From the NCBI GenBank assembly GCA_024349245.1, contig JALDNG010000041.1, positions 2,977,501 to 3,041,500 of the forward strand: a stretch of 64,000 bases of DNA, written 5' to 3'. The notes beneath the pieces were generated by a model, which was given only the letters and a program-made list of their open reading frames with translations, was not told the origin of the DNA and did no database searches. Every line of letters begins with the position of its first letter. Position 1 is the stretch's first letter. Shown piece by piece: positions 26,471 through 38,480 of this stretch. The position numbers and the translations under genes are program-made. The stretch is from Neodontobutis hainanensis (taxonomy: Eukaryota > Chordata > Actinopteri > Gobiiformes > Odontobutidae).

Positions 26471-27686
26471 CACTCACCTAAAGGGTTATTAGGAACACCA
26501 GACTAATACTGTGTTTGACCCCCTTTCACCTTCAGAACTGCCTTAATTCTACGTGGCATTGATTCAACAAGATGAGGAAAGCATTTTTTAGAAATGTTGG
26601 CCCATATTGAGAGGATAGCATCCTACAGTTGATGGAGATTTGTGGGATGCACATTTAGGGCACGAAGCTCCTGTTCCACCACATCCCAAAGATGCTCTAT
26701 TGGGTTGAGATCTGGTGACTGTGGGGGCCATTTTAGTTCAGTGAACTCATTGTCATGTTCAAGAAACCAGTTTGAAATGATTCGAGCTTTGTGACATGGT
26801 GCATTATCCTGCTGGAAGTAGCCATCAGAGGATGGGTACATGGAGGTCATAAAGGGATGGACATGGTCAGAAACAATGCTCAGGTAGGCCGTGACGTTTA
26901 AACAATGCCCAATTGGCACTAAGAGGCCTAAAGTGTGCCAAGAAAACATCCCCCACACCATTACACCCCCACCAGCAGCCTGCACAGTGGTAACAAGGCA
27001 TGATGGATTCATGTTCTCATTCTATTTACGCCAAATTCTGATTCTACCATCTGAATGTCTCAACAGAAATCGAGACTCATTAGACCAGGCAACATTTTTC
27101 CAGTCTTCAACTGTCCAATTTTGGTGAGCTCGTGCAAATAATAGCCTCTTTTTCCTATTTGTAGTGGAGATGAGTGGTACCGGTGGGGTCTTCTGATGTT
27201 GTAGCCCATCCGCCTCAAGGCTGTGTGTGTTGTGGCTTCACAAATGCTTTGCTGCATTCCTCGGTTGTAATGAGTGGTTATTTCAGTCAAAGTTCCTCTT
27301 CTAGCTTGAATCATTCGGCCCATTCTCCTCTGACCTCTAGCATCAACAAGGCATTTTCAACCACAGGACTGCTGCATACTGGATGTTTTTCCCTTTTCAC
27401 ACCATTTTTTGTAAAACCTAGAAATGGTTGTGTGTGAAAATCCCAGTAACTGAGCAAATTGTGAAATACTCAGACCGGCTCGTCTGGCACCAACAACCAT
27501 GCCACACTCAAAATTGCTTAAATCACCTTTCTTTCCCGTTCTGACATTCAGTTTGGAGTTCAGGAGATTGTCTTGACCAGGACCACACGCCTAAATGCAC
27601 TCAAGCAACTGCAAATGTGATTGGTTGATTAAATTCTTCCATTAATGAGAAATTGAAAAGGTGTTCCTAATAATCCTTTAGGTGAT
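26471..27686 (-). mobile_element. Tc1/mariner-type DNA transposon, inactive copy
   Basis: Terminal inverted repeats of at least 25 bp bound the element: left from CACCTAAAGGGTTATTAGGA at 26475, right its reverse complement ending near 27685, with 24 of 25 positions matching. A TA precedes the left end (26469-26470), as expected for this superfamily; the right flank has decayed. The transposase lies on the minus strand. Total length of about 1.2 kb suits a full-length copy with lesions. Confidence 0.88.
26503..27560 (-). pseudogene. broken Tc1/mariner transposase
   Basis: An N-terminal helix-turn-helix region is recognisable (GLSISQFAQLLGFSHTTISR), then RRMGYNIRRPHRYHS and the catalytic core with YFQQDNAPCHKA and WPPQSPDLNPIEHLWD. 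The catalytic Asp of QQDN and the Glu of PIEH are separated by 36 residues, the spacing of the DD36E (Incomer) group rather than the usual 34. Lesions: a one-base frameshift near 27145-27170, in-frame TAG stops at 27022-27024 and 26623-26625, and the first catalytic Asp of the WSDE motif changed to Asn (WSNE, about 27082). It cannot make active enzyme. Confidence 0.88.
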
Positions 27687-30600
27687 TATTTTTTATAATT
27701 ATTATTTACTGTTAATGTGGAGTAGTGTATGTAGCTTGATTATTAGATGATTTTAGTTTGAAAGGAATAGTTGTTTGTTCAAACATTTGTTTATTAGCAA
27801 CCAAACCTAATTCTTTCTCTCTTTTTTACAACGGTCCTTTAAATGTATTTATTGCAACTTGGTGCAATGTGAATGGGTTACTGCTTCTATGACCTTGGCA
27901 GCTTTCAATAATAAAAGTATTGAATGTCTGATATCATTAAAAGCTGATAGATGGATCACAGGGGTGCATACATAGCATGTGTCCTAATTTCATAAACAGA
28001 ACATGTTCACTCAAGGGGCCTTTGCATGTTTACACAGATAGTGCCTGATCCCAGTAAAAATCCTATGGGCCTTGTCTCTGCCAGAAGACCCCCTAAACCC
28101 CTCCTTGCAACCCCCCCAGTGCATCTGAACCCTGATAAAGGTTGAGTATAAGAAACTAAACTTTACCCTGGCCCCTCAGGACAGTCTGTCTCCCTGTGCA
28201 CTGCCTGCACTCACACTCCAAACGATCATGAGAACATTCCCACAAAACATGTAGTAGAGGCTTTTCATGATCCGGCAGCTTAAAACATAATAAAACAACT
28301 CAAACTTGGACAGCGCCAACAGATTGGACTAACAACTAAAAACCTTTAAGTCCAAGAAGCTGAAAAACAGTCACCAGTCCGCACAAAGATAGCAACTAAA
28401 GAGCCACTGTGCCCAGATCTGTCAGTGTGACCGAAGGCCTTGTGTGCAGTGATTGATGAGTATTTCTGAAGCAGACACGTGTGAGCGCCACTGGCCTGGA
28501 GTCATCCCTGTTATATTTAGTTAACATTATTCTTATTATTTCTCTGAGTGAGCCAGCTGTTGCCAACCGTGTGTGCGAGCAGCCAGGGAGGAGTTTTCCA
28601 TGCCCTCAGCTGTCCAGGTATGTGAAATGAAATCTTGGGTTCTGTTTTGAAAACCCTGGGAGTTCCAGTCATTTTCACATTTGAGGGCTTTTTTCTCTCC
28701 TTCTCTTAGCTTCTCACTCACTTGTGCTCCCATCAATGGTCCACCCAAGGTTACTTACTGCGTAATTTAAAGTGCTTTAAAAAAAAAAAAAGTTAAACAA
28801 ATACAGCTTTTTAACTGTGGAAGGGGAACACCCACCATCTTGACCATTTTGTGTCCAGAAGCTGAAACAGTCCTTAGTTGTAGGAAAGCTGTGTGAGAGC
28901 GGCCTGTGTGTGGATTCAAATCAAGTATTTTAGAGTTAAACTTTTAATCAGGAAACCAAAGAAGCCACAAAATGTTGGCAACAGAGACAAACATTCCTTA
29001 TCTGCTTTCACAGAGAGTCTTGTGCTCAAATTATTAATTAAAGTGGTCTTTAAGGTGAGTACAAGAGAGCTACTGTATACTTGCTCTAATGCTATACTGG
29101 TGGAAAAACGAGAGAGCACCTAACACGGGCACAGAGTGGCAAATTTGTAATGAAAATGGGAAATTCTCTACTGAAACACTGACACAAATAGTTATTGTGC
29201 TTTATTATTTTATTCAAATAACCTTTAAATGACTGCCTATTAATGAGCTAATTAACTTGATTTCGTTTCAGAATAAGATAAAGATAATATATGTTTGATG
29301 AGTGTTGACAAGAAGATGACAACACGCTGGCACAAGAGTCAGACATGATAACCGCCTCAAAATCTTGTCTTAGGTGTGAGACATACATTTTCTTAGCATT
29401 TGATTAAATAGATATTTCAATTTATATGTAGCAGTACTGTATACCAGGTAATCCAGGCCTGGTTTAATTGGACTATCAGCAAGTGTGCAGACCAACAGAA
29501 AAGGTTTGGGTATTTTGGATGGACACTTTAAACTAAACACACAACTGGGAAAGTCCATTTAGCTCAGCGATATTCTAATATAGAGCAAAGCAAATACCAC
29601 AAAGACTCAATGGTAATCCAAAAAAGCATTTCAACCCTCGAAACTCTGATCCTTAAAATGCTAATCTGTGTGTTCTGGCATTCCAACATGGGCTTGTATG
29701 TGGCCGGTCATGTGTGACAGCATCGGGGCATGTGCCGCTCTGGAGAGCCGATTAACAGCTGTTACTGCTCTGGGACACCTGCAATAACAATCTGGCTTGT
29801 AGCAGGTTAGATAGCTGCTACTCTGCTCTCCCTGTTTCTTTCTATTGCAACCTGATCCGGCCGCTCCTTCCATAGCAACCGCTGAGACGGACTAAGACGA
29901 TCCCCGCTCAGACTGGACAGAACCGTAACTAAAGAAGAAGCTTTCAAGTGTAGGCTGGGAGGATAGATGAATGATTGGTGTGGCTTAATCGGTTTCCCAG
30001 TAGATGTGAGAAGCAGAACAGAGCTCAGTTTGAACTTATAATAAAAGTTTATATACATAAGATATGATGGTTTTAAATATCGGAGCAGCGTTACCGATCG
30101 CTGTGTAAATGCTAGAGGATGAATAGTAAAGGCTCACAATAGAATAACAGTCCACGGCTTTATTGCTGAAATGCACTAGTAACTGTTTTGATTGTTTTCC
30201 CGTTTGGTCGACTGTGGCTAGACATAATGCAAATCTAACTTGAATCTGTAGCTTTTCTTTCACTAATGTCATCATGTCTCTCTGCAGCAGAAAGAACTAC
30301 AAAAGTGAAGTAACGTAATCACAATTACAAACACCAGCGTCGAGGTTATTGTAGGCTGACTGCCAGTGAACCCTACTTGAGTCTATAAAGGGGTTTTCTC
30401 ATCTGAATTATGATATTTTTAAAGTGACGTGCAACAAAATGAAAAACTCCAAAGGGGGCAAATGATCTTTTCCCAAACTAGCACTGGGAAATGGTCAAAA
30501 AATAAACAAAAAGTGTACAAGAGGGAGCCTGGAAAATCATGACAACTCAAAAGTGCCTCAGCAATACAGCAGCTGACACAGGCTTGGAACAACGCACAAG

Positions 30601-31912
30601 GAATATGAAAGATGGATCCAGCAAATTTAAACTGACAACTACAGCAAAGCTCACATGCAAAGCTACAGTGACATGACTCACCTTCTGTATGCAAAAGTCA
30701 TTTGTTTAATCCAGTCTCCAATGCTTTTTCACTAAGTGTTAACACAAGTTTGTCACTTGTCAGGGATTGTTCTCTAAACCGACAGCAGATGCCAAAAGTT
30801 GACATGTACTGTTCTGTGACACAGTGATGGAGGTGGACCCAGGAAAGAGCTGTTCTAACAACCACATTTGTGTGCACTAAATATTAAGAGATTAAAGGAT
30901 TACACTGATTGGCTAATTAAAAGTGACATTCATTTAGTGTGCTAGCTAAAGGTAGCTTTAAGTCAGTACCATGTGCTTCAAGAGGGTATTTAACAATTCT
31001 GACCAGCATAAAAACTAAGTACCAAGAAAATAATCTGATTGAGATTCATTTCCAAATAAAAAGTGTAAGAAATAACTGTGTTTTGAAATATCACATATAC
31101 TTCTGGAAACTTCCAAAACATTCCCATCTTTTAACATAAACAATCAATGCACTTAAATTTGAGACATTTCATTTCAAATACTTTCTGATGCTATGCACAG
31201 TTTTAGAGACCAATGTCTTGTGACAATTAGACACAACAGTTTTTCTGCTGAATATAAAGGTGTTGTCATGGTATATTCACAATATCAATATTGCAAGTTC
31301 TAGGTAGTCATCATTTTATTTTTTTCTCAGTCTATAGTTAAATCTATTGCTGTAATTACACAGAGTTTACATCTTGGCAATTAAAGAGGACACTTGTCCA
31401 TCTTGTAATCCTGTCACACTCAAAAGAGTTCATATAAACATAAACTGAATGTTCAAAATAACTGCCTGAGTTTACAGCAGCTACAAATACATGTCCCTAG
31501 TTATTCGATTGCTCAAAGCACTTAAGAGACAGTTGTTTAACTAACATCAATGTTTCCAATTGCTCAGAGGCATAAAGTTTTCACAACTGCAAACAAAAAT
31601 CCACTCTGTCCCTGTTGTTCCAGGATTTTACAAAGTCATCAATGAACAGATTATCATTGCATTGATAAGAGATGCCACTGTGAGCGCAGACTCACCTGAT
31701 ATGATCTACGCAAACCCAGCTCCTGTCTCACTGCAGTGTCATCATCATCATCATCATCATCATTGTCCTGCAGCTGCTCGTCGATCAAAAGTACAAAGCG
31801 TCGGCGTCAGCACATCTCTGTGCAGAGTGCCTCAAGGGTTTGGCTCCCAGTGCCCTTTGCCCTCTCCCAAATCTACATGAAGGAAAAAAGGCCCATATGA
31901 AAACCATTTCAC
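27687..31912 (-). other. bmpr1b long intron, 5' portion: no gene seen
   Basis: Non-coding; a moderately GC-rich patch lies at 28050-28760. No mobile element recognised. Confidence 0.55.
31739..31764. repeat. (ATC)n microsatellite
   Basis: Eight consecutive ATC/CAT units, lying in the intron about 150 bp downstream (in transcript sense) of the bmpr1b signal-peptide exon. Confidence 0.85.
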
Positions 31913-32018
31913 AAGCTGTCATCACAAACACAGAGCTGAGCAATAGGAATACCATTAACAAGACAGAAATTGATTTCATCTGTTCCTTCATCTCCTCTCG
32001 AAGTCTGAGTGGCACTCG
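31913..32018 (-). CDS. bmpr1b: bmpr1b probable signal-peptide exon (ATG at 31991)
   Basis: Acceptor AACTGACAG|CGAGTG is followed by 27 nt of leader and ATG at 31991-31989 in a good context (GAGGAG before ATG). It then reads 26 codons, a short charged start and a hydrophobic core (SVLLMVFLLLSSVFVMTA), ending in phase 1 at AGCTT|GTGAAA. The next coding exon (615) begins with two bases completing a Ser codon, giving TA-S-NMLDTMLLR. Human BMPR1B has a long N-terminal variant with a hydrophobic leader joined to RANFLDNMLLR, which aligns well. Phase, hydrophobicity and position agree; the donor is weak and the acceptor is pyrimidine-poor, so this is probable, not certain. Confidence 0.6.
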
Positions 32019-35000
32019 CTGTCAGTTGTTATTTAGTGGACGAGCATGAGGTTCAGCGGCAAAAAGTCAGATATGGTGCACAGTGGGCCTACAGTAGAAC
32101 AGACAAGCGTAAGCCACCCAGAAGAAAGCTTTTCAGATCACGAGAGATCAGGGTGATGTGTCTGGAGTGTTGAGAAACGCAGCTGAACATTTAAATGTCA
32201 GTGCATGTTCGCTCTAACAGAAAACAAGGGTTATAAAACATACACTGGAAAACTGAAAGCCAAATCTAAATAAAACTGGTTCAAATCCAACTAAAACCTG
32301 TACTTGTAATATAAGAATAAAATTTAGAAAAAAGACAGTCAACCCTTAGAAATGTTCCTCTCGTCAAATGTGGCCTGTTTTGCAAAAAGGTCAGACACCC
32401 CTGGGGCAGAGTCTTGGATTTCTCGCTGAAACAGGTGACTGTCTCTGGGTGGTCCGGCTGACCTGTCTTTTCTTAATAAACCACTAAGAGAGAACATAAT
32501 TACAGGCTGACACATCCAGCCTGCTGCCGACTTGTCAGACGTGTGCCGCGTCCATCTAAATGAACACTAGGCTTAAGACATTTCTCAAACAGCCTTTATG
32601 TTAATATTTCTTGCAATTTTACTAAATCCCCTCTTTGTACATCTGTCCTTTCATTTTTCAAATATTCACACAGAACACGACGCACACACACCAGTCACAC
32701 ACAGCTGTCTTTTATTTGCCCGAATTCAGCACAGATGGCGATACAGTGTGAACTTTAACACACAGATTCTTGACATTCTTTACGGGGGTGAGTTACTCTT
32801 CGATCCTAACCAGCACTTGTCTTGGACACGCTTTCCTTTCCCAGCAGCAGGTAACTTGTCACAGCTTCTCTCAAATATACAGGTTACTATATATACAGGT
32901 CTCACATAGAATCAGCTCCTAACCATAAACCAGAGCTCCCTGTTGGTGTTCTGTCAGCAGTTTTATATTTTGTTTATGATGGGTTCTGTCCTGGCAAGTT
33001 TACATGTCAACTTTGGAAAACAAGCGTTCAATGGAGACAGCAGGAATTGGATATACCCTGCAGAAAAAGCAGGTATTGCTGAATGATTTAATACAATACC
33101 TTAAAGCGATATTAAAGATGATTGGCATATTGATTGAGTTTATGTATTGTTCAGATGAGGCCCCTTTCATAGCCATAGCTTAAGAAGATACACATCTCCC
33201 AGTGCACACCAGCTCTAATGTGGCTCAAACAGAAGCAGTTTGGGACAGTTTCATGCAGCATCTTTAAAATTATAAATTGTAAATCTGTAGATAAGAATGT
33301 GCACAAGAAACAACTTGTTGCTTGTTAGAAATTTTTAGCTGTAATAAGCAGCTTGAGATCCATGAGTAGGCACAAGAAACCTGCTTTTACAAGAAAAAAA
33401 AAAATGGGTGAGCTCACATTAGACAAACAAAAAGAACAGTTTTACAATAGTTTCTGCATTTTGCATGAATAAGTTTGTAGAAGAAAGTATGCTTTTTAAT
33501 TTGTATTTCATGCACAAATATATCAGAAAACACATTCTGATGTAGAGCCCCGTACTGCTCAGATGAAATAAAAACTTCAGAGAGTTTCTACAATTCACTA
33601 CTGTCTATCCGATGTCCAGCTCATTTCTTTCCAACACTCAGTCAGAGGAGAGTTCCTGCATCTCATCTCATGGCTTATAGAGGCTTATTTTACATAGACA
33701 TCCATATGCTCAGCAGAAAGTCAATTAGCTTGCCACTTTGGAGACAAATTGCTGGCGAGACAGCATCTCTAAACACATCAACACACACAAACATAAGAGG
33801 CCCTGCTGAATGTGGAGCTTGTACTAATTCTACTGCAGGCGAATTAACACTTGATCTGTGCTAATCAATACAGCTTTTAGTCTGGGATTTCTCCACAGTA
33901 CTTGAACCATGAAATGAAACTAATGACTAATGAATCTAGATTGTATCAATGTGCTCTTAGTGAAAAAGTGCACAGATGTGTCTTGGTGTATTATGTAATT
34001 CAGTAATAGTGTCTGAGGTGGACTTACCATCCAAAGCCAGGGCATCAGAAAGCATTCTGTCACTGTGCAGCCAGAACTCCAGTCCTTGTCTTACTCTGAA
34101 AAAGAAAAAGAAGATACAAATGTCATTAAGGCCTCCTATGTCTGTCATCTCAGACTGAAAAAACGACTTTTCCAGCTCAGGTCACACCACTTTGAGTTCT
34201 CGATCTTCACTCATCCCCCACTCACCCAAGTATCTTTTGGTCCCTCTCTTTGTCTAATAACAGGAAGTCGGCAGCTGATCTTCCCAATAAACAGTTGAGC
34301 AGCTCACAGCTTTAAGTAATTTTTGTTGCCTGATTTTGTCCCGGGTTAAAGACAGTGTAGTAGATTCAACGAGGAGCTGGGAATCTATACCTATAACTAT
34401 TCCTGTTGGGTTGGCACTAATTGACGAGGCTGGTGGACTCTAGTTAATTGCAGGTAAGTGGAACAAGATCAGCTGCAGACATCCTGAAGCTTTTACTCAA
34501 TTACTCATTATTACTAAAATGAGGCAGTGACATGACCGCATGTCCAAACACATACCAACTTTTAATTTTAGGAATATAGCAAAGCACAGACCTGAAGGGT
34601 CAGTGAGGCAGCATTTAGAATATTTGTTGTTGTTGCAAAGAAATAATCTCAGTCTGACATAGTGTGTTTCCATTGGTATGTGCTGGATATAATACCGTGT
34701 GGGAACAGACTGAATGATAGATAAAGAGCAACACACTTGGAAATCCATCGGGATGCTGCTTTATCGCTTCAAGAGAAAATTCAGGAAAAAATAGCGTTTG
34801 GCTGGAAAAGTCATTAAGGAAGTCTGCCTGAGTGCAGAATACTGACAGTCAATCTCAAACATTTCTAGAACTCTATATTTTTCAGTCTGACAGACACTGG
34901 TGTCATTGTTCACTGTGATATCCTGAAGCAAGTGGGATGTGATAAGTGCTAATGTATATTCCAGGCTTTTGGGGGTTTTACCTACTCAGACATACCTGTC

Positions 35001-36922
35001 TAGTCCCCAAATGCCTCTGATTTTGGGTTGGTTAATAGGAACGATGCTTCTGTGCTCCCATTGGCTGAAAGTTTTGCAACTTCATTATTAATTTCAATAT
35101 TTACAATAATGGCACATGGTAAATTCAGAAGTTAAACAAATTAATTATATTTAGTAAATCACAAGCCCTACAGTTGTTGATTTGAACTGACATTAAAATT
35201 GGGATGTACAATTTAATGACTTGAGTTTGAGTTACTTTTATGATCAGAGGGTACATCTGACCCACACAAAGGCACAGAAGAAGCCAATAGCACTTGGAAG
35301 TGTGACACACTACAACACTTGAAGCCTGGCTCTGTGGTAGACCACAGCGCTACCTTGCCATGCGCCCTCACTTGACATGCCATGCACATGGTGTAAGCCC
35401 AATGTCAGGCGTAGCTCCTGTCGGCGGGGCCTGCTGCTTTTTAATCGTCCTCTGTGTGTTTATTATTAGCCAAGAACAGTCACTGTGATCTGGTTCACTG
35501 AGGCTCAGTGTTCGAAGGCCACACAGCTGTTGGAGTGTCCCGAGACAACAGCAGCGTGGGGTGTGGCTCTGGACTCTCAAGATGCTGAAACAAACAGGAG
35601 CAGTAGTGATGTAGAGGAACCTCCGCTCTGTGCTTGAGGTTCATTGCAGAGCACACTGAGGTTTTGTCTCCTGCATTCAGCAGTCATATATTGCTCTTGA
35701 CCTCTTGCCATTATACACTGCCTCTGTAGCTCACTGCCAGATGTGGAAACACACTAACTATTCAGTTCTTTCCATCTTTAAAAAGGACTTGAGGATAAAA
35801 TACTGGTTTCATTTTAATAATTTGGTTATTGGAACTCACACTAATTTGGAACTCATAACAAGAAGGTTGTGAGTTCAAACCCCGGCCAACTCGAACATCC
35901 TCGGCCAACTCCGGGCTTTCTGTGAGGAGTCTGCACGTCCTGACCGTGTTCCTGTGGGTTCTCTCCGGGTAAAGACATGCATGTACAGGTCAAATGGCAA
36001 CTCTAAAGTGTCCCTAGAGAACAAATGTGAGAGTGAATGGTTGTCTGTCACTGTCTGTGTCTAAATGTCAGTCCTGCAACTAACTGGCCACTGTCCAGGG
36101 TGTACGGCCCAAAGCTGTGGGATAGGCCCCAGTCACCCACGACCCCTAACGGGACTAAGTGGTAGAAAATAAATAGAAAATGAATGACCATCATCATTAA
36201 TAGCAGAAATCAAAACTTTACAAAACCTGTCTGGATGACTCCTGCAGACAAGTCCTGGATCAAACAACAGTCAATGCTGTGACGTTAAAATGCAAGATAG
36301 ATTCTGCAGATACTGCTCATTTAACTGCAGTACTTTCAATCATTTATTACATAAGACATTAGGCCAAAACTTGCATTTGTCTGGAATTTCCACTATAAGT
36401 CATAAATAATTAGTTATAATAGTAAATAATATAATAAATGCCATGTTACTTACAAAAATATGATATTGTATTACAATAATTTGCACCAGCCATTTGCATT
36501 ATTATAAGCTCTATTATCGTCAGGATTATTGTCCTAAAGTTTAAAATAAATAAATACAAAATATAAACACCAGAATGCATTCCTGGGCCAGTAAACGTTT
36601 TACCTTCTCAAAACCTCTTGAGAGATTAAGCTTTAGATAAAACATTAAAAAGTAGAGAGTGGATGAAGTCAGCCCTCGTTGATAAGCATCTTCATCATCG
36701 TCATCATCACACTGCTCCAAGAAAACCGCGGGGGTCCCGCTGACGACCAACATTAAACTAAACTCTGTTATCGAAACAAGCCAGTCTCTAATCAACAGCA
36801 GCACGGAAAGTAAATAAGTTTGGTCTCAGTGAATGTTCAACTTGAAAAGCTAATCACAACCGCAAGACGCGTACAGCTCGATAAACACAAGCCAGATTTC
36901 CTTCAAAACTCACTACACTTAC
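32019..36922 (-). other. bmpr1b first intron: no coding gene seen
   Basis: Lies between the GTAAGT donor of exon 1 and the acceptor of the signal-peptide exon. AT-rich with one SINE (35852-36190). No conserved frame recognised. Confidence 0.5.
35852..36190 (+). mobile_element. tRNA-derived SINE, 5'-truncated
   Basis: The 5' part carries a B-box-like GAGTTCAAACCCCGG (35871-35885) preceded by ACAAGAAGGTTGTG. The body has TTTCTGTGAGGAGTCTGCA, GTGGGTTCTCTCCGGGT, ACTGGCCACTGTCCAGGGTG and GGGATAGGCCCCAGTC, a repeat widespread in teleost genomes. The A-box half of the tRNA head is lacking or unrecognisable. A truncated copy of the same body is at 57950-58065. Confidence 0.75.
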
Positions 36923-37125
36923 CGTCTCCTTCGTGTTTAGACCCTTAACAAGTTCCCAGTGTGTCTCAAACTCCAGCGAAGTGTCTTGAATATCATGTGT
37001 TGCGTTGTGTTGTCCTAGTTTCCCAGACTGTAGTCGCCCGGGCAGTTTGTGGCTGGACAACTGTGCGTCGCCTGCGCGCAGAGCTCCCACCTCCGACGTC
37101 TTGGAGAAGTGCACATGAACGCGCA
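36923..37125 (-). other. bmpr1b: bmpr1b exon 1 (5' UTR)
   Basis: The minus strand shows a CpG-rich stretch ending in a strong donor, GAGACG|GTAAGT, at 36923/36922. A TATAAG lies upstream at 37147-37152, so a start near 37120 is expected. No long conserved frame is present, consistent with 5' UTR. The gene assignment is inferred from position and strand, being the only promoter-like start upstream of the bmpr1b coding exons. Confidence 0.55.
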
Positions 37126-37310
37126 CAGCTGGACCCGCTACACGCACTTATACCTGAGACGAGATGACTATAGTGAACTATTTAAGACACTTGGTTCGTG
37201 CTCGTCATGCTCAGCGGTGTGCGTGTAAGCAAACACATAAGGAGGCGTGGGTGTTGCTTCTTCTGTCTCCAAAGAGGTGTGCCGTTTTCTCCGCACATTT
37301 TCAGGTAAGT
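36990..37310 (-). promoter_or_regulatory. bmpr1b: CpG-rich promoter region of bmpr1b
   Basis: This is one of the few CpG-dense stretches in the window (CGCCCGGGC, GCGTCGCCTGCGCGC, GAACGCGCAC). It coincides with the inferred first exon and a minus-strand TATAAG at 37147-37152. It sits about 1.1 kb past the pdlim5 stop codon. Bidirectional activity cannot be excluded. Confidence 0.6.
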
Positions 37311-38033
37311 GGCTGCTGCATAACTGTTAAAAGACTGTCACGTTCAGTCTTTCTGGGGCTGGGCTTTACAGAACATGACAAACCAATAACAGGCATACAA
37401 CATTTAGAGTTTGGTTGCTGGTTTTACCACAGTGTATGAAATTTTAAATGAATAATACATTTTTGTTGCGTTTCTCGTTGCATTTTTTTTAAAGCACGTT
37501 AGGAGACTGTTTTTTTTCTTCTACCATCCATTATATAAACACACTGACAAAAATAACAGTGAGCTTATGGAAGGATATACATTAAAAACTAACAGTGTCT
37601 CAGTGAAAGGTTCAGATTTTAGAAGAAACCTTTTGCAATAGCTTAACTACCGGTCTTTTGAAAGAATACTACTTGAAAGCCAATGGAAAGTACTTCCCTT
37701 GATATTTTCCAACTCAAAATTAACATAAACACAATATGCCCCATCCTGCACAACTTTTCATACAAACACTTTAAGTTAGTTTGAAGTTTGACAAAACACG
37801 AGTTGCTAAAAAAATAAAATACAATTATAATTATGAAGTCCTACAGAAGCTAGAATTAAGGCTTTAAACCTCATGACTTTAAAAGTAAAATCATTATGAG
37901 ACAAAACGTCATCATTTCAAATAAGTCATAATCCTGACTTCTTGTGGGGCTTTTATTTCTTTTAGAAGTGGAAACACCTGGATCGATTATTGATTACAAA
38001 TAATATGTAGTCTCCAGCAATGTTACTATTTCA
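37311..38033. other. short intergenic region between bmpr1b promoter and pdlim5 3' end
   Basis: AT-rich and non-coding on both strands. A minus-strand AATAAA at 37952-37957 may be a distal pdlim5 polyadenylation signal. Confidence 0.5.
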
Positions 38034-38390
38034 TTTATTTATATTCAGGCTCAATGCACAGTACAAGTTTATTTGTTTATTTGTACTGCATCGCTGTGTG
38101 TCCCGACCCCAAATGCCCATTAAACAAAGTCTAACAAAATATCGGTTTCTTAAAATGGCACAAAGAGATTTGAGAAGGTGCATAAACACATACTAAATAG
38201 TTCTACTGCATATTTAATAAAAAATGACTGTTGTTTTCTTATCTAATTAATAACACTGGAACTCTAAGCCTCGGTGTTAATGAATACAAAATAAAATCAA
38301 TGAAATTATGAAACCATTTAACTAGGTCTCTAGACTGATATGAAATATGAAAGACACATGGTTTAGCAATAGATTATGGCTCAGCATAGA
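38034..38390 (-). other. pdlim5: pdlim5 3' UTR with AATAAA cluster
   Basis: Minus-strand sequence after the stop is AT-rich and non-coding. Three AATAAA hexamers on the minus strand (38076-38081, 38068-38073, 38034-38039) lie 310-357 nt past the stop, and another is at 37952-37957. The cluster is the likely polyadenylation region; the exact site is not determinable. Confidence 0.5.
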
Positions 38391-38480
38391 TCAGATGTTG
38401 ACAGTGTGTGCATGCTTCTTGCACAAGGGCTTGTCTTTTTTGGAGAAGAATGGCTGGCCTTCCAGAGAAGTACAGCAGAC
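38391..38480 (-). CDS. pdlim5: pdlim5 exon 14: end of LIM3 and stop codon
   Basis: CTCCATTAG|GTCTGCTGT then 29 codons, VCCTSLEGQ...KKDKPLCKKH followed by AHTVNI, and a TGA stop at 38391-38393. The human protein ends AHSVNF. This frame is too short to stand out alone; it was found by following the phase-0 donor of the previous exon. Confidence 0.93.
   Translation of the reverse strand, partial: VCCTSLEGQPFFSKKDKPLCKKHAHTVNI

Larger units (their letters stand above)
1..37125 (-). other. bmpr1b: bmpr1b gene, 5' part (runs off the left edge)
   Basis: BMPR1B (ALK6) is a type I BMP/GDF receptor, a single-pass plasma-membrane Ser/Thr kinase that phosphorylates SMAD1/5/8 and controls cartilage and gonad development (family knowledge). 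The window holds its promoter and non-coding first exon, a probable signal-peptide exon and two ectodomain exons; the transmembrane, GS and kinase exons must lie left of position 1. Identification rests on LRCHCNHNCPEDSLNNTC and DGYCFTM...SGCLGLIGSEFQCR, close to human BMPR1B, and on its place just downstream of pdlim5 in the same orientation. Visible coding sequence totals 342 nt (114 codons) with consistent phases. Confidence 0.9.

Noticed and set aside
31560..31880. Plus-strand frame with a run of eight histidines
   Set aside because: The His run is the ATC microsatellite; the frame lies antisense to intronic bmpr1b sequence and matches nothing.
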